Source of the DNA: Bacteroidota bacterium
Lineage (GTDB): Bacteria; Bacteroidota; Ignavibacteria; Kapaibacteriales; UBA2268
Length of the DNA: 7,181 bases
Direction of reading: 5' to 3'
NCBI GenBank assembly: GCA_017428585.1
Contig: JAFRQN010000057.1
Span: forward strand, 1 to 7,181
Position numbers and translations under genes: made by a program. The notes beneath the pieces are model-generated. The model did not search any database. It saw only the letters and a list, made by a program, of their open reading frames with translations, and was not told the origin of the DNA. Shown here piece by piece: positions 1-6,824 of this stretch (the stretch's first letter is position 1; each line of letters begins with the position of its first letter).

Positions 1-45
1 GATTTCATTGTTGCTTAAATTAAAATTAACTATACTAAGTCTATA

Positions 46-792
46 TTAATTATTATCATAATTATTTTTTTTATTATAATGCAAAAATTTGACAATGCCA
101 TTTATAATAGGTGTTACAATCATATATATTAACATCAAAGGAAATATAGCATATCCTTTAGAAGCAATGGAAATAATTATAGCCAAAATAACATATATAA
201 AAAATACAGGACGAGCTTTAAAAGATTTTTTAGTAGGACGAGGCATATTATCATATTTTACATTAGAAACCATAGTTATTGGTACTGCCAAAACTACAAT
301 CATTGATAATATAAACAGCATCGTTTCATTTAATATATTGGTATTAACATAAAATAATACATAGGAAATTATAGTTAATGCACCAGCAGGAATTGGCATT
401 CCTTTAAAATACATTTTATCTTCAAAACTTACAAGCTGCACATTAAATCTTGCCAATCTAAACACACCTGCAATAACAGGCAAAGCCGATAACAATATTC
501 CTAAACTATTAAATTGATAAAAGAATGCTTTATATAACATAAATGACGGAGCAAGTCCAAAAGATACAGCATCACATAAAGAATCTAATTCTGCACCAAT
601 TTCACTTGTTGCATTTAAAATACGTGCAGCAATACCATCAAGCATATCAAAAATTGCTGCTACAAATATATAAATAGCTGCCAAAATAAAATTATTATCA
701 GCAAGATATATAATAGCAGCAAAGCCTGAAAAAACATTGCCTAAAGTTAATAAATCTGGAATTGCCGAACGAGTTACATATACCTTTCTCAT
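46..792 (-). CDS. pssA: CDP-diacylglycerol--serine O-phosphatidyltransferase (phosphatidylserine synthase)
   Basis: Integral membrane enzyme that transfers phosphatidyl from CDP-diacylglycerol to L-serine, giving phosphatidylserine and CMP, the first committed step to phosphatidylethanolamine. The 248-residue product carries the complete CDP-alcohol phosphotransferase signature D-x2-D-G-x2-A-R-x8-G-x3-D-x3-D: Asp49, Asp52, Gly53, Ala56, Arg57, Gly66, Asp70 and Asp74, the aspartates being the metal/catalytic ligands known for the family. RLARFNV (112-118) and FKGMPIPAGA (129-138) are further conserved PssA stretches. About six to eight hydrophobic segments span residues 12-230, and the tail is Lys/Asn-rich. 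The start lies 11 nt after the psd stop, with an AGGA 4 nt before the ATG, so it is probably translated from the psd mRNA. The specific serine acceptor is inferred from overall resemblance and from the adjacent psd; other CDP-alcohol transferases share the signature but would not be expected here. Confidence 0.95.
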   Translation of the reverse strand: MRKVYVTRSAIPDLLTLGNVFSGFAAIIYLADNNFILAAIYIFVAAIFDMLDGIAARILNATSEIGAELDSLCDAVSFGLAPSFMLYKAFFYQFNSLGILLSALPVIAGVFRLARFNVQLVSFEDKMYFKGMPIPAGALTIISYVLFYVNTNILNETMLFILSMIVVLAVPITMVSNVKYDNMPRPTKKSFKARPVFFIYVILAIIISIASKGYAIFPLMLIYMIVTPIINGIVKFLHYNKKNNYDNN

Positions 793-796
793 CTTA

Positions 797-800
797 TCCT
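797..800 (-). promoter_or_regulatory. Shine-Dalgarno-like AGGA before pssA
   Basis: On the minus strand AGGA sits 4 nt before the pssA ATG, inside the 11-nt psd-pssA gap. Most other starts in this window lack such a motif. It supports the chosen ATG and suggests independent re-initiation on the psd-pssA message. A four-base match can occur by chance. Confidence 0.4.
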
Positions 801-803
801 GAA

Positions 804-1478
804 TTAAATTCCCCTATTATTTAACTTAGCAATAATTGTTTGACCTGCAACGACTTTGTCGCCTTTTTTAACATATATTTCTGTATTAAGATCTACAACA
901 ACATCCATTCTTGATCCAAATTTCATCATACCAAAACGTTCACCAACATTAATACTATCACCTTCTTTAATTTCGCATACTAATCTACGAGCAACAACCC
1001 CAACAATCTGTTTGAAAAAAACTTTTCCATACTCTGTTTTTACTCCTATACGCGAATGTTCATTTAATTCACTTGCCTTTGGATGGTTCGCAATAATATA
1101 ATCACCTGGAACATATTCATAATATTCTACCTTGCCAGATACAGGACAACGATTTACATGAACATTTAATGGAGAAAGGAAAATACTAATACGTTTTGTC
1201 TTTTCTTTATGATAATATTTTTCAACCTCTTCTACTATTTCAACTACAGTACCATCAGCAGGTGAAACAACTAAAGAATGATCTTTCTTCGCTTCTTCTG
1301 GTATTCTTCTTTCAGGATCTCTAAAAAACCATAAAGTAAATAGTATTAATATACCACCTAAAACCAATGTAGGTATTGCAATAAATTTATTATTAAAGAA
1401 ATAAACACCTATTCCAACAAGTATAACACCTACTGTTAGCATTACAATAATATTATTTGTTCCGTAACTTGACAGCAT
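804..1478 (-). CDS. psd: Phosphatidylserine decarboxylase proenzyme (short type)
   Basis: Pyruvoyl-dependent decarboxylase converting phosphatidylserine to phosphatidylethanolamine at the inner membrane. The 224-residue proenzyme is the short form found in many Bacteroidota rather than the longer Proteobacterial form. Two N-terminal hydrophobic segments (about 9-28 and 32-51) anchor it, followed by the hallmark FFRDPER (51-57), SPADG (72-76, Asp75), the SPLNVHVNR block (102-110, His107) and KFGSR (186-190). By family knowledge the chain self-cleaves between Gly188 and Ser189, and Ser189 becomes the pyruvoyl group; Asp75 and His107 are the likely partners of the self-processing triad. All these residues are present, so the enzyme should be active. 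The ATG at 1478 places the first hydrophobic segment directly after a short polar start; no Shine-Dalgarno is visible. It precedes pssA by 11 nt and forms a two-gene phosphatidylethanolamine pathway unit with it. Confidence 0.95.
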   Translation of the reverse strand: MLSSYGTNNIIVMLTVGVILVGIGVYFFNNKFIAIPTLVLGGILILFTLWFFRDPERRIPEEAKKDHSLVVSPADGTVVEIVEEVEKYYHKEKTKRISIFLSPLNVHVNRCPVSGKVEYYEYVPGDYIIANHPKASELNEHSRIGVKTEYGKVFFKQIVGVVARRLVCEIKEGDSINVGERFGMMKFGSRMDVVVDLNTEIYVKKGDKVVAGQTIIAKLNNRGI

Positions 1479-1526
1479 AATTATGAATATATTAATATTA
1501 TTTCTGATATATAAAAATTATATAAA

Positions 1527-1569
1527 TTATTTATTGAACTTTGAATTAAATTCAAAGTTCAATAAATAA
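1527..1569 (-). terminator. Strong hairpin terminator after the TPR gene
   Basis: Two perfectly complementary 21-nt arms (1527-1547 and 1549-1569) flank a single central base at 1548, giving a realistic stem of about 19 bp with a 5-nt loop. The repeat starts 15 nt after the TPR stop and, read on the minus strand, runs into a T/A-rich stretch (TTTATATAATTTTTATA). This matches a rho-independent terminator, although the U-run is interrupted. It lies 48 nt before the psd start and could attenuate read-through into psd-pssA. No gene faces it from the other side. A symmetric operator or the footprint of a tiny mobile element are less likely alternatives. Confidence 0.75.
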
Positions 1570-1584
1570 AAAACATTTGTTTGA

Positions 1585-3363
1585 TTATCGATTTAAGGAA
1601 TTTAAATTATCCTTAGCTGTTTTATTATTAGGATTTACTTTCAACACTTCACGATATGCACTTTTAGCTTGATCTATTTTTTGTTGACCTTGACATGATA
1701 TAGCAAGGAATAAATAGCCATATTCATTATTATCAGGGAAGTTGTTCACCCATTCTCTTGCTACTTTTTCAAGTTCTGCATATTTTTTTGAATCTAATCT
1801 AATAGAAGCTTTTTTCTGGAAAGCTGCATTTAACTCATTTTTATATTTATCTTTGTTAGGCAATGCTTCTGAAATAACTTTATCAAATTGTTCTTCAGCA
1901 TGTTTTATATCTTTTTGACCATAATATATATCGCCTAAATAAATATTAGACCAATAAAAATCAGATTTAACTTGAAGCGATTTTTGAAGCGCTGCAATAG
2001 CATTAGCAGTATCCTTCAATTCAAAATAACCAGTACCCATAGTATAATAACAGAAAGCGTCATTATTATCTGAACAAGACTGCGTATTTAATTTTTGTTG
2101 TAATACGTCTATCATTTCAGCATACTTCTTTTGTGGTTTTAAAATCTGATTTGCTACAAGATACATAAAATTACAACTTTCATCAGGAGCAAGCTTAAAC
2201 AATTCTTTAAATAAAACTACTGCTTCGTTTGTATCTTTTGCAAATAAAGTAGCAACAGCATAAATCTTCAAATCTTCTACAGGAAGCATATAAGTACCAA
2301 CAGCACCATCAACTGTCTTTAATGCATCACCATATTTATTAATTTCTTTAAATACACGTACTGTTTCATTATAACGTTTATCTTTATAGTAACATGATGC
2401 CAACAATAATTCAGCTCTTACCTTAATAGAATCTGTAATATCAGGATGATCTGTATTAATGATTTGATTTAAATGTACGTATGCAGAATCACAAATACCT
2501 GATGTAGCAAGCAATTCAGCAAGTCTCCAACGCTCTTTATAATTATTAGGACGCAATTCCAAAAATTTATTATAAGATTGAGCAGCTTCTAAATTTTGAT
2601 TTGCATTAAAATGAATCTGTGCTTTTAATTTCCATGTTGCAGCATCTTTATCATTTTCCTGCAATGCTTTATTACATTCTTCAAGTGAACGATTTAAATA
2701 AACATTCATCAATTCCACATCACCACTTCCATCAGCAGCAACAGCTAATTTCCAATAAACTTCTGCTAACAACTGTCTAATTTCAATATTTTGAGGATCC
2801 AGTTTGATAGCTTCTTCGTAATTAGATCTTGCTAATTCCCAAATTTTTTGCTCAAAATATAATTTGCCAAGCATTACAAAAACTTCAGGATTTTTGCTGT
2901 TAATAGAACGTGCATTTGTAATTTGTATTTCAGCCTCATTTATTTTACCTGCTGATAAGTAAGCATTGGCTAATTCCAAAATCAAAGATTCATTCTTTTT
3001 ATCATTTTCTAATGCTTTGCTTAATTCATTAATAGCATCATTAGGTCTATTAAGTTTAATAAGAGTACGGCCTAATTTTACTAAAACTTTTTTATCTTTT
3101 GATTTTTCTTTAGCACTTGTATAAACTCTATAAGCATCAGTATATTGTTCTAATTCATAATATACATCGCCCACTAAAACTAATAAATTATAATCTTTTG
3201 GATTTTCAGCAATTACTTGCTCAGCAATTTCGCCAGCTTTTTCATATTCGTGATCATTAATAAGATTTCTAAATCTTGAAGCGATATTCTGAGAATATAC
3301 ATCGCATAATGAAAAAACGGCTATAAATGCTATAAACAATAGTTTTTTTAATGTCATTTTCAT
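1585..3363 (-). CDS. Exported TPR-repeat protein of unknown specific role
   Basis: A 592-residue protein made almost entirely of tetratricopeptide repeats. Residues 1-24 look like a Sec signal peptide: Lys-rich start (MKMTLKK), hydrophobic core at 8-19, likely cleavage after VYS (22-24). The cysteine at 20 is preceded by FSL, not a good lipobox, so a lipoprotein is unlikely. About 13-15 helix-turn-helix TPR units follow from about residue 27 to 580; the clearest are 56-89, 90-123, 124-156, 157-190, 241-274, 436-468, 469-502 and 546-579. The unit at 192-240 carries an insertion between its helices, and the middle (300-430) is degenerate. TPR arrays bind proteins or peptides; after export this one should sit in the periplasm or at the outer membrane as an assembly scaffold. 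No enzymatic domain is visible. An in-frame ATG two codons downstream is an equally possible start. The gene stands between the flippase and psd and ends in a strong terminator; its partner cannot be deduced. Confidence 0.85.
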   Translation of the reverse strand: MKMTLKKLLFIAFIAVFSLCDVYSQNIASRFRNLINDHEYEKAGEIAEQVIAENPKDYNLLVLVGDVYYELEQYTDAYRVYTSAKEKSKDKKVLVKLGRTLIKLNRPNDAINELSKALENDKKNESLILELANAYLSAGKINEAEIQITNARSINSKNPEVFVMLGKLYFEQKIWELARSNYEEAIKLDPQNIEIRQLLAEVYWKLAVAADGSGDVELMNVYLNRSLEECNKALQENDKDAATWKLKAQIHFNANQNLEAAQSYNKFLELRPNNYKERWRLAELLATSGICDSAYVHLNQIINTDHPDITDSIKVRAELLLASCYYKDKRYNETVRVFKEINKYGDALKTVDGAVGTYMLPVEDLKIYAVATLFAKDTNEAVVLFKELFKLAPDESCNFMYLVANQILKPQKKYAEMIDVLQQKLNTQSCSDNNDAFCYYTMGTGYFELKDTANAIAALQKSLQVKSDFYWSNIYLGDIYYGQKDIKHAEEQFDKVISEALPNKDKYKNELNAAFQKKASIRLDSKKYAELEKVAREWVNNFPDNNEYGYLFLAISCQGQQKIDQAKSAYREVLKVNPNNKTAKDNLNSLNR

Positions 3364-3428
3364 TTTAAAAAATACCTACCATTTGATATATAACTTTTAA
3401 AAAATATTTTCTCTATAAATTTTTACGA

Positions 3429-3461
3429 TAAAAATAATATCGAAAAAACACATTTCACAAA
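3429..3461 (-). promoter_or_regulatory. Possible weak Bacteroidota-type promoter for the TPR gene
   Basis: On the minus strand TTTG (3458-3461) is followed after 21 nt by TATTTTTA (3429-3436), seven of eight positions of TAnnTTTG. The 132-nt gap before the TPR gene makes a separate promoter plausible. However, the spacing is 2 nt longer than the 19 nt usually seen, the -7 box lacks its final G, and the -33 box overlaps the possible terminator hairpin. In AT-rich DNA this could be chance. Confidence 0.22.
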
Positions 3462-3464
3462 TGT
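3443..3464 (-). terminator. Possible intrinsic terminator after the flippase gene
   Basis: Read on the minus strand, ACATTT-GTG-AAATGT (3450-3464) forms a 6-bp stem with a 3-nt loop, followed one base later by a run of six T (3443-3448). It lies 31 nt after the flippase stop and before the TPR gene, as expected for the end of the aminopeptidase-permease-flippase unit. The stem is short and has only two G-C pairs, so termination may be partial. Confidence 0.4.
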
Positions 3465-3495
3465 TTAAAATACAAATTTTTTCTCTATTATTTAC

Positions 3496-4800
3496 TTATT
3501 TTTTAAATTTTCTGTTTAATAATCCTATAAAATCTGGCACCGCCCTAAATAATTGTATGAATTTTATGTTAAAATGTTTCTTTCCATATCTAATTAATAA
3601 TATAGACAACACAAATAAGAAAATGATATAAGGAAGAGGAACTAAATTTACATATTTATTAAAATAGACACCTATAATTAAGAAAGCTAATCCCCAAAAT
3701 ACAAAACTAATCAATACATATTTAGCTATAATTTCTGGTTTTCCGCTTGCATTAATTGTAGTATTTAACAGTGTAATTGGCAGGAGGATAGAAGCAATCA
3801 TTAAACAATTAAACATAGGAATAGCATCAACAAATTTATTTGGCAGGAAAGCACTAAAAGAATTACTTACACCTAATAAACATAATATGGTTATAAAAGT
3901 AAAACCTAACAGCATTATAGACATAGATTTAGTAATTAAATCATTTAATGATTTCATGTCTTTATTTGCTATAAATTTTACACTTGGCGCATAAATCAAA
4001 GAATTAACAGTATTTATTGCTTCATCAACAAAACGGAAAATATTTTTAGCTGGCGCATACAATCCTACAGTTGAAGTACCAAAAAAGAATTGTATAATAA
4101 AAATATCACAATATTTAGGCAATGGGAGTATTATACCAGTAATAGTATATTTTATTGAAAACTTTATAACATCTAAATATTTAGTTGTTCCTTTAAAACT
4201 AAATTTCCAATATTTGAAAGTTAAAATAATTGCAGTAATAGTTCCAAGACCTGCACCTAAATATGTTATATGTATAATATCGCTGTATGATAGAAAAATA
4301 TTATTTATTATACAATAAAAAATAATACCAGACATTGTACCAAAATATACTAAGTTAGTTAAAAACAATCTAAATATTTTTAACTCTCTGTACATTATAC
4401 GATTGCAAAAATATCTTGGTATTGAAAATAAGGCAAGCAGAGGCAAAGCTTTGGCTACTTCAACAAATTTAGGCTCTCCCAGCAATTCTGCAATTCCATG
4501 ACTAAATATTAAAGTAACAGCAACAAAAATACATACTAAAACAACATGATTAAATAATGCAATCAGGTTGACGCGAGGTTTTTCTTCTTCTACAGCTGAA
4601 AATTGCAAAATAGCTTGAAGTGAAAAAGAATCAGATATATTAAGAATTAAATTATGCAGAGTATTAAAAAGCGTAAACACACCAAACTCAATATCATTTG
4701 TAACAGCCAATATAGCAATAGTTGCAATCCCATATAAAACGTATGTTGATTTGTCAGCTACTGACCATGATATTTTATTTAGATGATCCGTTAAATACAT
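3496..4800 (-). CDS. Wzx-like oligosaccharide flippase / polysaccharide biosynthesis membrane protein
   Basis: A 434-residue integral membrane protein with about 12 hydrophobic segments (roughly 18-34, 38-56, 78-99, 113-130, 147-166, 175-194, 212-240, 262-272, 292-311, 327-347, 357-379 and 387-403) and a basic tail ending in RKFKK. The overall pattern is that of the MOP-superfamily polysaccharide transporters (Wzx/RfbX group): a short amphipathic N-terminus, a central stretch with KYCDIFIIQFFFG (229-241) and VGLYAPAKNIFRFVDE (245-260), and a polar gap near 273-290. Such proteins flip lipid-linked sugars across the inner membrane for O-antigen, capsule or exopolysaccharide. Length fits the family. 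Substrate cannot be read from sequence, and no glycosyltransferase or sugar-nucleotide gene is nearby, which is unusual for a Wzx. The ATG at 4800 lies 23 nt after the permease stop, without a Shine-Dalgarno, so co-transcription is likely. Confidence 0.8.
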   Translation of the reverse strand: MYLTDHLNKISWSVADKSTYVLYGIATIAILAVTNDIEFGVFTLFNTLHNLILNISDSFSLQAILQFSAVEEEKPRVNLIALFNHVVLVCIFVAVTLIFSHGIAELLGEPKFVEVAKALPLLALFSIPRYFCNRIMYRELKIFRLFLTNLVYFGTMSGIIFYCIINNIFLSYSDIIHITYLGAGLGTITAIILTFKYWKFSFKGTTKYLDVIKFSIKYTITGIILPLPKYCDIFIIQFFFGTSTVGLYAPAKNIFRFVDEAINTVNSLIYAPSVKFIANKDMKSLNDLITKSMSIMLLGFTFITILCLLGVSNSFSAFLPNKFVDAIPMFNCLMIASILLPITLLNTTINASGKPEIIAKYVLISFVFWGLAFLIIGVYFNKYVNLVPLPYIIFLFVLSILLIRYGKKHFNIKFIQLFRAVPDFIGLLNRKFKK

Positions 4801-4823
4801 TTAATTCTTAAAAATAAAGTAGT

Positions 4824-5609
4824 TTAAAAAATTACGTTTTGCAATATAAAATAAATTCCTATAATAAAAACTAAACAACCATATAATTTTTTTATTTGGC
4901 TTGAAGTAGTTTTTATAGCTGCTCTTGCACTAATAGCACTACCCAATTCTATGCCAATAGCAATAAATACAGCAGTCCAAATATTTATTAAATCTGCGTT
5001 ATAATATTGGATAACTCCCGGCAATCCAGAAGGCAGAAATAAGGCTGCAAGAGATATTGCTGTTGCTTGTTTTGCAGGAATTTTTAAAATACCTATTAAA
5101 ATAGCAGTTATAATAATTCCCCCGCCTATACCAAACAATCCAGCAAATACTCCAGCAAAAATACCAATTAAGAAAAAAATATATAATTTTGTTTTTGAGA
5201 AGTCATAATCTTCATTCTTATCGTTGTTTAATATTTTTTTCTTATCCTTAGAAAACCATTCTCGGGGTTTTGCAAACCGCCAACCTACCCACAATAAAAA
5301 AGCACCATATAATTGTTTTAACAGAACTGCATTAATATTTAATGCTATGGCTGCACCACTGGCACTTCCAATAAAGATTCCCAAAGCTATTAAAGCGGAA
5401 ACTTTAATATTAAGCAGTCCTGCTTTTTTATATTGTAATAGAGCAATACTGCCTGCTGGCAGGAGCAAAGCAGCTAAAGAAGTTCCTGAAGCTTGCTGTG
5501 CCGCAAAGTTAAAAATCAAAATAAGTGCAGGAACAATTACAATTCCACCACCTATACCGAACATACCAGCAAGCAATCCTGCAAAAATCCCCAGTATTAT
5601 AAAAGACAT
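4824..5609 (-). CDS. TauE/SafE family membrane permease (possible sulfite/organosulfonate or other anion exporter)
   Basis: A 261-residue membrane protein built of two similar halves, about 1-112 and 141-258, joined by a charged cytoplasmic-type linker (113-140, rich in Lys, Asp and Asn). Each half begins with the TauE/SafE hallmark G-x-F-A-G-x2-A-G-x-F-G-I-G-G-G (7-22 and 149-164), followed by SLAALxLPxG (44-53 and 186-195), QYxxAxLxNI (59-68 and 201-210) and LYG (100-102 and 242-244). About eight hydrophobic segments are visible. Members move sulfite, sulfoacetate, taurine-related anions or unknown compounds across the inner membrane; substrate is not predictable, and no sulfur-metabolism gene is adjacent. 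Length is typical. The start at 5609 puts the first membrane segment directly at the N-terminus; no Shine-Dalgarno is seen. It lies 46 nt after the aminopeptidase stop and 23 nt before the flippase, consistent with one operon. Confidence 0.9.
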   Translation of the reverse strand: MSFIILGIFAGLLAGMFGIGGGIVIVPALILIFNFAAQQASGTSLAALLLPAGSIALLQYKKAGLLNIKVSALIALGIFIGSASGAAIALNINAVLLKQLYGAFLLWVGWRFAKPREWFSKDKKKILNNDKNEDYDFSKTKLYIFFLIGIFAGVFAGLFGIGGGIIITAILIGILKIPAKQATAISLAALFLPSGLPGVIQYYNADLINIWTAVFIAIGIELGSAISARAAIKTTSSQIKKLYGCLVFIIGIYFILQNVIF

Positions 5610-5655
5610 AATTCTTGGATTATAGATAATTATAATTTATAATATAATAAAAAAA

Positions 5656-6612
5656 CTATATTACAAACTTTCCATCTGACATAATTAATTTACCATCACA
5701 GGTAAAACTTGGAGATTTTATAATACAATCAATATGGATAGGAACATTGATATTGCCGCCCATAGATTGGTTGTTTCCAAATGCAATATGAACTGTTCCA
5801 AGAACTTTTTCATCTTCTAAAATACAACCTTTTATTTTAGCTTTTGGATTAGTACCAATTCCAAATTCAGCTACTGCATGAGCGTAATGTCCAACTTTAT
5901 TTAGCATTTCCTCTAATTGTTTAGCTTGTGCGCCACCTTTGATTTTTGTAGCAAAGCCATTTACAATATCTATTGTTATTGGTTCATCTAACAAACCTAT
6001 GCCTGCTACAGAACCATCACAAACAAGACGACCATTAGAAACATCTTCTTTTGGAGCAAAATATACTTCGCCAGAAGGAACATTTCCAGAATCTCCAATG
6101 TTTTTTAATACACCTGTACTTGAAATGATTTTTCTGCCAGATGCACTAAATGTAGCTTTAGTTCCAGCTTTAGAAGTTAAAGTAATTTCTTTTGTAGCTT
6201 TTAAGATTTGCTGCAGCTTCTCATTCATAGAAATTATATCATTAGGATTAGCGGCAAAACATCTTTCCATAATACCAGCATTGATACCCGGCATAGTACC
6301 AACACGCACACCATGTTTTGAAGCTCCCATACGCGCTTTTGTATGTGTTAGTGATTTAGCTGTTGCACACATAACAACATCAACAGTTTTCATTAATTCT
6401 GCTATTTGTTCAGGTGGTTCTTGACCATTTACTTCACGTTCACGCATTTCAATATAAAAAGCTTCACGTGCAATTTGTAATCCTGCTTCATATAAAGCAC
6501 GTCCAATATTTTTTGTAGATGCATCTGTGATAACAAGCAGAGTTTCATCTTCTGTTATACACATATAATCTTTTAATGCTAATAAAGCTGCATTTTGTAA
6601 CTTTGTAGACAT
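5656..6612 (-). CDS. Short M29-like (AmpS/COG2309-type) metallo-aminopeptidase
   Basis: A 318-residue soluble protein without signal peptide. The C-terminal half holds the ligand pattern of M29 aminopeptidases, in order Glu, Glu, His, His-x-Asp: Glu182 in PSGEVYFAP (179-187), Glu249 in AEFGIG (248-253), His275 in GTVHIAFG (272-279), and His293/Asp295 in PIHID (291-295). By family knowledge these bind two metal ions, and the enzyme removes N-terminal residues from peptides in the cytoplasm. The N-terminal half (about 1-140) has a Rossmann-like alternation with VDVVMCATAKSLTHTKARMGA (78-98). It is clearly shorter than classical M29 enzymes of about 400 residues, and the catalytic Tyr that classical members place shortly after the third ligand is not obvious here (sequence after His275 is IAFGNNQSMGG). 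Activity on peptides is therefore inferred; a related metal-dependent activity such as the NicX-type dioxygenases cannot be excluded. Start supported by AAGGAAG four bases upstream. First gene of the minus-strand series. Confidence 0.8.
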   Translation of the reverse strand: MSTKLQNAALLALKDYMCITEDETLLVITDASTKNIGRALYEAGLQIAREAFYIEMREREVNGQEPPEQIAELMKTVDVVMCATAKSLTHTKARMGASKHGVRVGTMPGINAGIMERCFAANPNDIISMNEKLQQILKATKEITLTSKAGTKATFSASGRKIISSTGVLKNIGDSGNVPSGEVYFAPKEDVSNGRLVCDGSVAGIGLLDEPITIDIVNGFATKIKGGAQAKQLEEMLNKVGHYAHAVAEFGIGTNPKAKIKGCILEDEKVLGTVHIAFGNNQSMGGNINVPIHIDCIIKSPSFTCDGKLIMSDGKFVI

Positions 6613-6616
6613 GTTA

Positions 6617-6623
6617 CTTCCTT
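6617..6623 (-). promoter_or_regulatory. Shine-Dalgarno-like AAGGAAG before the aminopeptidase gene
   Basis: On the minus strand AAGGAAG ends 4 nt before the ATG at 6612. It is the best purine-rich ribosome binding site in the window, stands out in a genome that otherwise seems not to use them, and fixes the start codon. Confidence 0.55.
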
Positions 6624-6683
6624 TATTTTTTATTAAAATATATCGATTTCTGAAATGACATTTTCGTAAGACTTAATAAAACA

Positions 6684-6714
6684 CAAATTTACACATTTAT
6701 ATTTTTATAACAAA
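6684..6714 (-). promoter_or_regulatory. Consensus Bacteroidota housekeeping promoter for the aminopeptidase operon
   Basis: On the minus strand a -33 box TTTG (6711-6714) and a -7 box TAAATTTG (6684-6691) are separated by exactly 19 nt. This is a full match to the TTTG / TAnnTTTG consensus described for the primary sigma factor of Bacteroides. Transcription should start a few bases downstream, near 6677-6680, giving a 5' leader of roughly 65 nt before the ATG at 6612. It is the best promoter in the window and probably drives the aminopeptidase, permease and flippase genes. Confidence 0.75.
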
Positions 6715-6824
6715 CTTAAATATGCAAAAAATTATATAATAAACACAATAATAAACTCTGATACACACTTAATTGTTTAAAATCTAAGCAAAAAAAATTT
6801 ATTTATTAAATATTAAAACATTTT

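Noticed and set aside
1..8. A minus-strand ATG (positions 6-8) followed by AAA, possibly the start of the next gene after pssA.
   Set aside because: Only two codons and part of a third are inside the window, 37 nt after the pssA stop, with no ribosome binding site. It may be real but cannot be supported.
89..352. Plus-strand open frame of 87 codons opposite pssA.
   Set aside because: It lies wholly within the antisense of a gene with an intact catalytic signature and shows no recognisable protein features; it is a shadow frame.
856..1101. Plus-strand open frame opposite psd.
   Set aside because: Antisense shadow of a securely identified gene; composition (many Ser, Thr, Pro, Ile) is typical of a reverse-complement artefact.
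1479..1526. Search for a psd promoter between the hairpin and the psd start.
   Set aside because: Only TAATTTTT (minus strand, 1513-1520) resembles a -7 box and no TTG lies at the right distance upstream; not enough to annotate.
5224..5625. Plus-strand open frame of 133 codons opposite the permease gene.
   Set aside because: It mirrors the glycine- and alanine-rich codons of the permease and has no domain of its own.
5629..5643. Inverted repeat ATTATAA-T-TTATAAT between the aminopeptidase and permease genes.
   Set aside because: Made only of A and T in a low-complexity stretch, with no T-run after it; too weak to call a terminator.
5939..6424. Plus-strand open frame of 161 codons opposite the aminopeptidase gene.
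   Set aside because: Antisense of a gene with all its metal ligands intact; no recognisable fold or start signal.
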